From assembly GCA_001661515.1 (NCBI GenBank), contig LUVW01000015.1:831334-895333 (forward strand): a stretch of 64,000 nucleotides of DNA, in the 5' to 3' direction. Source of the stretch: Capniomyces stellatus (lineage: Eukaryota > Kickxellomycota > Harpellomycetes > Harpellales > Legeriomycetaceae). A program made the translations under genes and the position numbers. Shown piece by piece: positions 24,723 to 33,600 of the stretch. The notes beneath the pieces are model-generated. The model ran no database searches. It was not told where the DNA came from and was given only the letters and a program-made list of their open reading frames with translations. The stretch's first letter is position 1, and every line of letters begins with the position of its first letter.

Positions 24723-25412
24723 TTTTTTGTTGTTTTTTGTTTTGTTTTATGGCAAGTGTAGCAATATTTTAATATCTGCCATCAAGTTTTCAAGACAATC
24801 TTTAATTTTTAAAGCTGGTGGTGAGTGTATTGAGTTGTTGTGAATACATTCCATTATTTCACCAAACTAGTAAAATACACGATTACTTGTGAATTTTATT
24901 CAGTATTTGTTTTATTTACTTTTTGATTTCTACTTTTTCGATTTCTACTTTTATAAACCAAGTTCCATCGAGTTTTTTTTTTGATTTTATACAATTTAAA
25001 CTCATAACCCCAGCATGGCACCCTTTCTATTCATACTCTCCAAACATGGACTTTCCAGCACTCCTTGTATCGATATCATATTATTTTTTTTACACCTCAA
25101 TTCTGTTTTATTTTGGCATACACCAATTTAATTATCTAACCTGTTTCTGCCAATTTATATCGCCCTTCGATTCCAGTAATACTGTTCACTGCTTGATGTA
25201 TCGATTTTTGTTCCTGCATTATTGAATCGATTTATGCTTTAAACAATACCCCATTTCTGCAAAAAAAAAATTGTGCCAACACCCTTTTGTCTGTAACCCT
25301 GTTTATTTGTTTTGTTTTTATTCAAAAAAAGAAAACAATTAAAGCTTCAATTGGTGAAATGTTGATAAATGAAAAAAATAACGGGTGTAAACTAAAGTTA
25401 AAGTAAAAAAAA

Positions 25413-25439
25413 GGAAGGGGAGGGGAGGGAAGGGAAGGG
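25413..25439 (+). other. Potential G-quadruplex motif
   Basis: Five runs of three or four G separated by one or two A (G4-A-G4-A-G3-AA-G3-AA-G3) lie about 30 bp past the stop of the ClpB-like gene, on the strand opposite its mRNA. Such GC-rich sequence is striking in this AT-rich DNA. A role in transcription end formation is only a guess. Confidence 0.5.
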
Positions 25440-25469
25440 ACGATTAGACTTGATCTGATTAGCTGCTGT

Positions 25470-28352
25470 CTATTTTGTTCCGTTTATCGGTGTGCTTACT
25501 GGTGTTGCTGAAGTGCTTTTCCTGCTACCTTTCTCAGTCTTTAAATTGACATTCCCTGATTTGATAAACTTGAATGTGAAGTTTCGAGAATTGGGATTGG
25601 ATTTTCCTTCTGAACCACTGCTTTTGCTCTCACCATAACCAACTTCAAGCTTTGTGTTTTCTTTGAGCTCGCCATTTATCAACATTTTGGACAAATCAGT
25701 AGCCAGGTTTTTGTCTATAAATCTGTTTACCAACCTTGCTCCGTAGTAAGGGTCGTATATATCCTCAACTAGGGCTTTGATCTCGTTTTTTACAGGAACC
25801 ATTCGGATGTTCCTATCTTTTAATCTTTTTGAAATCTCGTTTATTTGGAGTATAGCAATATCAACCATGTTACTTTTGCTCAAGGCTTTGAATATTACAA
25901 TCTCATTAAATCGGTTCAGAAACTCTGGTCTAAAGATTTTTTTGAGCTCCGAGTTAATACCTTCAATCATACTTTTCTCCAGATTACTTGTGGTCTCCCC
26001 CACCGTTGCTCTAATTTTTGTTCTTTTGAGTTTATCTCTTTCGTTTCCTATTATCAAGTCTTGGCCAACATTTGAGGTTAGGATTATAACGGTGTTTGTA
26101 AAGTCAACTTGATGCCCAGTCCCGTCTGCCAGACTAGCATTGTCCATAATTCCCAAAAGCACATTGTGAATGCTGCTATGAGCCTTTTCAATTTCATCAA
26201 ACAAAATCACAGAGTAGGGCTTCTCTTTTACAAACTCGGTAAGCAATCCGCCTTCCAGCGATCCGATATAGCCTGGTGGCGACCCAAATAGCTTGGAGAC
26301 CATATGTTTTTCAGAATACTCGCTCATATCCAAACGAAGCATATTCTTTTCATTCCCAAAGAGCTTAGAACTCAAACATTTGGACAGCTCTGTTTTACCA
26401 ACCCCAGTTGGACCAACAAACAGAAATGACCCAATGGGTTTATTTTCTTTTCCCAACCCTGCACTAGACCTCAAAATACAGCTGCACACTGCTTCCACAG
26501 CTTCCTCTTGCCCAATTATTTCTGTTTTTAAATGTCTCTCGAGGTTACGGACCTCAACTTTACTCTCTACGTTAATCTCAACTAATGGAAGTCCTGTTAT
26601 TTCCGATATAGCTTGCGAAACATTACCTGGCCTAATACAGCTGTCTACATAGACCGATGGCACTGCAATCTGTCTTTTTGAATTTCTTTTCCCAAAATTC
26701 CTCTCCGTTTTTGGTGGGGCAATGTAGATAGGGTATATCCTTTTAACTGTCAGTGTTTTTGTGTCGTTATATTGATCTGGAGCCACTCTTGCTCTCCAGT
26801 CCTCGCTCTCACTTTCACTTTCGCTCCCACGCATGTTCCAATCCTGACCCTTGCTTTGACTTTCGTCTTGATCTCCATCTAGCACACCGTTTAATTCATT
26901 TTCTTTATCACACTCGCTAACCTGCTTTTGTTTAAGCTCCCTTTGGTAGATAGACTGTTTACTCTCCAGATTGCTATTTAGTTTGCCCAGGCTGCTTTCA
27001 TAATCTGATATTTCCTTTTTTGTCAGCACAGATTTGCTTTTTTTCATGAAACTAAAGCTCAACTTTAAGCTTGAAATCTTGTTTTCCAAATACCCTATCC
27101 GATTTGGTTTAAATCCGATTTGGTACTTTACGTTTGCCAACGCCTTGTCCAACACAAAAAGTGCATTGGCGGGCAGCGGCATCGACTTTACGTACTTGTT
27201 TGATAGTTTGACAGCGCTTACTAGCGCATTGTCGATGATTTCAACCAAAAATTCGGCTTCGTAGATGGGCTTGAGTATCCGAAGAACAGTTATAGCGCCT
27301 TCCAAGCTGATTTCTGGCACCATTATTTTATTAAAGTATTTCTGGTCCTGGCTGCTTGCTGTAATGAATGACTTTGCTCCTTCGGGCGTTGTGGTGATTA
27401 TTATGTGGAGGTCTTCATACTCTAGAAAGGGCTCAAGAGTGGGTAGAATTTTTGAATCGTAACTTTTTTTAAACATTTTCTCGATATCCTCAATTACAAA
27501 TATCACACATCCTTTGGTCATATGAATATCATTCATACTTGTTTTGATTTGTGATTCAGAGTCGTCTGATCCAGCTTTTTTGTCATTTGAACCATTCAAA
27601 ACAAATATGTTGCAGTCCATACAGCTTGGTATTTCCTTGTCCACCACCTTTTGTGCCAAAAGTCTTATGACGCTTGACTTTCCAATACCAGAACCCCCAA
27701 CCAGAACAGTGATTCGCTTAAATTTGGTGTAAAAAGTTGTCATTATTTTCTGAATTAAATCATCTCTTTCGACTACCGCCGTTGATCTAAGACCCATTTC
27801 CTTCTTTACCAAATTCGTACAGTCCTGGATTTCAATATCATGGTTTACTGGCTCAGACTTTATCAAATTTTTCTTTTCAGCCACAGGTTTGGGTTTGACG
27901 TCTAGGCCTATGCGTATATCGATTTTGGTCCTTAAAGCGGAGCGTATACTGATATACTGAGCACCGATATCATTAAATATGCGTTTGGCTGAATTGTCTT
28001 CAAGAAGCGCGAGTAGCAGAGTATCCAATCCAATCATTTTGTCTTGTTTGTTTGCTGAATATTTTTGCGCGTGTTGAAAAACTTTATTGGTCTTGTCTGT
28101 AATAGACAGCTTGCCATCTTTGCGCTCATTCTTGGGAAGAGTATTAATCTCATGCGTCAATTTTGCAACAAAGCCGCTAATCGAGACAGAATAAGTGCAA
28201 AGTAAATCTATAAGATGGTGGTAGTTTGAACGATAGAGTTTTTCCAACAAGTGCAAAGGGTGGAGTATGCTGTTTTTATTTGTTTTTGCATACTCTATAG
28301 ATTCGAGGATCAATTGGTAAACAGCATCTGTAACTTCCTGTGGTCCTTCCAT
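25470..28352 (-). CDS. Divergent ClpB/Hsp104-type AAA+ disaggregase
   Basis: 960 residues from the ATG at 28352; Hsp104 is about 908. Order: a Clp-N-like helical domain (1-145), NBD1 with Walker A GGSGIGKSS (about 217-225), a coiled-coil middle segment (about 420-490), and NBD2 with Walker A GPTGVGKTE (about 646), the GSPPGYIG loop, Walker B VILFDEIEKAH, sensor-1 LTSN and the sensor-2 region YYGARLVNRF. NBD2 is canonical. NBD1 is not: its Walker B reads FVIEDIEK instead of the usual D-E pair, and I cannot find the aromatic pore loop (normally KYRGEFE). No mitochondrial presequence is seen, so a cytosolic or nuclear location is likely. Hsp104 family members extract polypeptides from aggregates with Hsp70. 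This one looks like a paralog with a weakened first ATPase ring rather than the main heat-shock disaggregase. It has an acidic insertion near 26750-26900 and a basic Ser/Thr tail. Confidence 0.88.
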   Translation of the reverse strand: MEGPQEVTDAVYQLILESIEYAKTNKNSILHPLHLLEKLYRSNYHHLIDLLCTYSVSISGFVAKLTHEINTLPKNERKDGKLSITDKTNKVFQHAQKYSANKQDKMIGLDTLLLALLEDNSAKRIFNDIGAQYISIRSALRTKIDIRIGLDVKPKPVAEKKNLIKSEPVNHDIEIQDCTNLVKKEMGLRSTAVVERDDLIQKIMTTFYTKFKRITVLVGGSGIGKSSVIRLLAQKVVDKEIPSCMDCNIFVLNGSNDKKAGSDDSESQIKTSMNDIHMTKGCVIFVIEDIEKMFKKSYDSKILPTLEPFLEYEDLHIIITTTPEGAKSFITASSQDQKYFNKIMVPEISLEGAITVLRILKPIYEAEFLVEIIDNALVSAVKLSNKYVKSMPLPANALFVLDKALANVKYQIGFKPNRIGYLENKISSLKLSFSFMKKSKSVLTKKEISDYESSLGKLNSNLESKQSIYQRELKQKQVSECDKENELNGVLDGDQDESQSKGQDWNMRGSESESESEDWRARVAPDQYNDTKTLTVKRIYPIYIAPPKTERNFGKRNSKRQIAVPSVYVDSCIRPGNVSQAISEITGLPLVEINVESKVEVRNLERHLKTEIIGQEEAVEAVCSCILRSSAGLGKENKPIGSFLFVGPTGVGKTELSKCLSSKLFGNEKNMLRLDMSEYSEKHMVSKLFGSPPGYIGSLEGGLLTEFVKEKPYSVILFDEIEKAHSSIHNVLLGIMDNASLADGTGHQVDFTNTVIILTSNVGQDLIIGNERDKLKRTKIRATVGETTSNLEKSMIEGINSELKKIFRPEFLNRFNEIVIFKALSKSNMVDIAILQINEISKRLKDRNIRMVPVKNEIKALVEDIYDPYYGARLVNRFIDKNLATDLSKMLINGELKENTKLEVGYGESKSSGSEGKSNPNSRNFTFKFIKSGNVNLKTEKGSRKSTSATPVSTPINGTK

Positions 28353-30694
28353 TGCTCTACTGTTATTTAATTTTTTGCTATAGACTATTCTACGGTCCTT
28401 TTAATATAAGGATATGATCCTTTTGCTGCAAATTTTTATAGTTCTTTTTTGTCAAGACTGAAAAAGAGGGAAATGGTGATGGGAAAACTACTAGTTGACA
28501 AGCCAAAAAGCCATATTTATACTTTATTGAGTTGCACCACACAGTAGCCACACTATCTAGTCAAATAGGAATATTTGTGATGTCTCGTTGTTGCAAAATA
28601 AGCAGCAATAGCAATAGCAAAAGGCAGCGTATTTTTTTTTTTATTATTATTATTGATATTTGCAAAAGGTAGTGTTGGGCAAATGTAAATTACTTGTTGC
28701 AAATGTTTACTCGAAATCAGAGAAAACGCGAGTCTAGACCCATACGACGTTGTTCTATGCGTTATTATAGACCGTTTATTTTTCATGATTTAAGTTGTGA
28801 ACATATTTTTTTTCTTTACAAAGCATTTTAGATCACCAGCTAGTACTATAACAATAAGCGAGGGAGTGCGCGGTGTTTGATGTATAGAGTGTACCGATTG
28901 GTATAGATGGCATTAAATATGCCATAGGATAACCTGAATTCTCTGCATAGATCTAGCATAATATAGCTAATTGGAGACCATGTTGGTTAACACAATATTC
29001 TGCAAATTTTGAGTGCATGTCAAGTCATAGTAATAGTAATTGACCAGCCATCGGTTAACTGTTACGCATCTATAACGTTGGCAAGAATCTAGGATTAGAA
29101 AATAACAGCTATTATGTGCTGTTGTAGAAGTGGGAGTAAGTCTAGATAAGGAAAAGGCAGAGTAGAGCAGAGGTTGAAAAAGATTTATTGACAAGACAAA
29201 TGAATAGGCATGATTTGGTTCGTAGGCTTGTGGCTCGGGTAAGCAAAGAATAGCTATTTAAATCGATATATATATATATTGATAGCACTAGAGATTATAA
29301 AGATGCAGTCAAAATTCTAAAAAATGATGAAATAAAATGACTTCAGAAACTAGTTGAAAAATTAGAGATGAAAAGATAAAACCATGAAGAAAATAATGGG
29401 AGATAAAACGGAATAATAGTTGGGATCTACAGCGTTTGTTTTGTTTTTGTTATTGTTATTTTGATTCGGGAGGAGGAGGGGGGAAGTGAATAGAGTTATT
29501 GAGTTTGAGGTTGTAAAGAGAATTCAAGTGCAATTTAATGGTTTGGATGAGGATTGTGTAAATAAAGCAAAAGAAAGATAATAGGCGGGATTTGGACTTT
29601 ATATGAAACAGGAGAGTAGACGAGACTCCAAGCAGAGCGAGAGTCAGATACAGGATGGTTGTGAGCCCCCTCTCCAGACGAACAGCATATATTTTATTTT
29701 GTTTACTAATGTTGGATGGTAATTGTTATTGGAGTCCACTGAAAAGAGAAATAGTGGTAATAATAAAGTTTGATTAATTTGAAGAATGGACAAATTGACG
29801 TGGTAGGAAAGAAAGTTGGGATGAGTGAGTGAGCCAATTTGTTGTTTCAAAGTTTGATAAAGTAGAATGATGTAATTAATCTCGTAATAGATTTCAAGTA
29901 AAAAAAAAATTGGTGAAAAAAATGTTGGAAAAGCAGCAAAAAAAAATGTAAAAAGGAAAAGCAAAGTAAAGAAGGTGTAAGAAAATGTAAGAAAAAATTT
30001 TTTGGTAATAAATTGGTTGAATAAAAAAAATTAAACAATTACAAATAGCAACAGCATAAACATAAACAAAGTTCAAAAGTGATTGAGCAGAATTAAGTAA
30101 ACGAAAAATAAAAAGTAAAATAATAAATAATAAATAAAAGTGGTAATTTGAAAATGAAGTAAATAAACATAATTCAATTTAAATTTTTTAGTGAGATTTA
30201 ATGTGAAAGGTCGTGAATGTTACTATGGAAAAATAGTGTCTGAATGAACACAATTTTAGAGGAAAATGATTTCCAAGAAAATAAGGAACATCGAGTAAAA
30301 TATGTTGCTATTCATTGTAAAACGCAAGAATTTATAACATTTAGATATTTCTAGTTTGTATTCAAATGAATCCAGAGCAGCAGAAACTAATAAAAATAAG
30401 GATAAATGTCTAGCACAGAGTTGCAAAAATAAAAGTATTGGTTATTGTATTCGTTTAAACACGAGACACTAAAATAAAAACTGCAAATACCATCTAGAAA
30501 AACAAAGGTATAATATACTCGCATCCAAGTAAACATAGGAGCAAGACTTTATGGTCTTTAAGATTGAAGTGGGCAATTGGATGAGATTTTGAAAAGAAGT
30601 TTAATAATAGTAAGAAAAAAAGCCAAGAAGAAGAAAAAGCCAAGAAGAAGAAAAAGCCGAGAAGGAAAAAAGCAGAGAAGAAGAAAAAAAAGAG
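28353..30694. other. Intergenic, 2.3 kb (divergent promoters)
   Basis: Upstream DNA of both the ClpB-like gene (minus) and DDB1 (plus). A/T-rich with a (TTA)n/T run near 28630-28650 and a GA-rich run (GGGAGGAGGAGGGGGG) at 29467-29482. The 100 bp before the DDB1 ATG are a purine tract (AAGAAGAAAAAGCC repeats). No gene is supported. Confidence 0.45.
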
Positions 30695-33600
30695 ATGAGC
30701 AAAAACCCGGAGGTAAAATACCAGATTGTGGCAACGGCACAAAAACCAACGTCGGTTTATGGGTCTGTTAAAGGAAACTTTTTTGGGGGGAGTGAGGTGG
30801 GGCTGATTTTGGCGAAATGTAATCGGTTGGAGACATACAGAGTGAGAAAGAATGGGCTTGAGCTGATGGGGGAGCATGTGTTGCATGGAAGAGTTTCGGC
30901 TCTGAAAAAGATACGGCTGCAGGGACAGGACGTGGACAAGGTGGTGGTGGTGTCGGAGAAGAAGCAGTTTGCGATATGGAAATGGAGTGTGGAGAAGAGC
31001 AGTTTGGAGGTAGAGTATGCCGGAGATTTTGAGGGACGAGTTGAGAGGCCGTTGGAGGAGGGGGCAAAGTTGGCTGTTGATCCGAATGGGAGGTGTATAG
31101 CGATGATGGTGTTTCAAGGGTCAATAACGATAATAGGAGTGAGTTCGGGGGAGGAAGAGGTGGAGTTTAATAATAAGAGATGGGAGTACGTGGAGGAAAT
31201 AAATAGATACGGGAGCAATTCGGCGGAGGCAAAGAGGATAAAGAGCAAAGGGACGTTTACATGGCCGTATATGGTTGAGCAGAGACAGGAGAGTAAGGGG
31301 AAGGAGAAGGAGGACAGTGTGGTAGCGGTAGGGGAGATAAAGCGGAGGCATTTGTACAAGTCGGTGGTGTGTAGAGTGGACGAGTTGAAGGTGATAGACA
31401 TGAACTTTATGAACAAGAGCAAGGAAACGTCGTTGGTGGTTTTGTATGAAGACGCAAACATGACACGGCACATCAAGATATTCAACTTGGTGTTTGACCG
31501 GCCAAGGTACAGTTTGTGTACCAAAAGAGTGAGGATGCAGTATGTGTGGCAGTACAGGGACTTGGACATAAACTACAATATGCTGGCACCGTCATTGCTG
31601 GAGATGGGGGGTTTGGTGGTGGTTAGTGAGGATAAAGTGAAGTTTATTGACGAAAACAACAAGTATGAAGAGTCAAAAGCACTAGGAGGGTCGCAGATAA
31701 CTGCGTTGACGTGGATTGAGGAACAAGGTAAAAGTGGAAAAAGCGGAAAAGATGTGGAGGCAGAAAAGAGTACGAGTGAGCGACTGTTATTGGGAGATGA
31801 TGTGGGGATGTTGTACATAGTGATAATTAAACGAAAGGGGGCAAATGGGTATATACATAGCAGTGGTGGTAGTGGTAGGATGGTAGAGTTGATTGTGGAG
31901 AGGTTGGGTGAGATTCCGATAGCAATGTCATTGTCGTATGTGGGGAATGGTAAATTGTTTGTTGGGTCGCATTATGGAGATTCAAGAATGGTGAAGATGA
32001 ACCAGGAAATAAAGGAGATAAAGGGAGATTTATGGACCAAAAGCACAAACATGGGATTGTTTTCGTTTGTAGAGACAATAGAGACAATGGGTAACCTGGC
32101 GCCAATAGTGGACTTGTGTATGATTAAAGACCAAGTTGATGGTGGAGATGAAGGAAATGGTAAATATATAAATAAAGGAAGAGAGAGAGAAAGAGAAAGA
32201 GGGAAAGAGAAAGAGAAAGGAAAAGGAAAAGGGGGATACAGTGCAAGGGTGGGTATGGGTAAAGGGGTTGAAGCTGGAGGTGGAGAGAGATTGGTGACGT
32301 GTTCAGGGTCGAGATCAAAACCATCGCTTCGAGTGATAAGAAACGGAGTTGGGGTTGAAATATTGGGGAGCATTGAGATGAAGGGGCTGTTATCGATGTG
32401 GACAGTGGCAGTGGAAGAAAAGACAGGGAGGAATAGCAGTGTGAGTAATAAGAGCGAGTTTAGGATATATGTGGTGTTGTCGTTTGTAAGTTTTACGAGG
32501 GTGTTGGAGATCAAGGACAGCAACAGAAACAAGCAGATGGAACGTAAAGTAAAGATTGAGGTGGGGGAAGTAAGAGACTTGAAGCAACGAGGGTTTGTGA
32601 CGGACAAGCAGAGTGTATATGTTGGGAATAGCAGCAGATTGGATACGATTGTACAGGTGACGGGTGATGGAGTAAGAGTAATGGAAGGGGAAATGAATGT
32701 GGTGAGCAGTGAGTGGAAAGTAGAAAGTATAGATGAATTGGGAAACAATAGTGGCAGTGGCAATGGTAGTGATGAAAGTGGTGAACGAATAGTGGTGGCT
32801 CATGGGCACAATAACCAGATAGTGTTGGGTACAAAGAAAAACAAAGTGGTGTACTTGGAAATAAGTTACAGAGAAAAAGGCCAGGTAGAAATAGTTGTTA
32901 AGGCGGTTCGACAGATGGAAAGCCAGATATCGAGCATACATATAAACAGTGTGTTTGATAGTGGAGTCGAGTTGGTGGCGGTTGGAGTGTGGGGCAGGCA
33001 GATGGTTAGTTTGTTGGAGCTGCCTAGACTGGAAATGGTGGATGTACATATTAGTAGTCTGCGGGGGATAAGCAGTGGGGCTGTAGTGAGGTCTGTTTTG
33101 CTTGTTAGACTGGACAATCTGGGCTACTTGCTGGCGGGATTGTCTGATGGACAGCTAGTTTATGCAGCAATCAAGGAAAGAGAAAGTACAGCACTGAAAT
33201 CCGGTTTAGGACTGGTTAGTGTTGAGAACGAAAAGGTTGTTGTATTGGGGACAATTCCAATTAGGCTGACGGCGTTTCTGTCTAACGGAAAGCAAAATGT
33301 GTTTGTTTCAAGCGACAGGCCTGCAGTGATGTATGGCAGAGGAAACAAACCCCTGTTTTCACACGTAAACACAAACTCTCTGCTTAACGTAACACCAATG
33401 GTTCCACCAAAACTCTGTGAAATGAGAATGAAAATGGAAATGGAAATTAAAATTAAAATGAACAAGAATTCGGGTTTGGAAATGAACAAGAAATTAGATT
33501 TGGATATGAACAAGGAATTAGATTTGGATATGAACAAGGATTTGGATTTGGATTTGGATTTGGATTTGGATTTGGATTTGGATTTGGATTTGAGTATAGG

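Larger units (their letters stand above)
24048..25469. other. Intergenic, 1.4 kb
   Basis: No supported gene. It holds the second copy of the dispersed element (24676-24720) and, near its right end, a G-rich run at 25413-25439. The small open frame at 24923-25225 is Phe/Tyr/Leu-rich and looks like translated AT-rich DNA. Confidence 0.5.

Noticed and set aside
30577..30771. Basic 64-codon frame overlapping the DDB1 start
   Set aside because: Begins at TTG, reads the purine tract before DDB1, and ends inside the DDB1 coding region; the DDB1 frame is clearly the real one.
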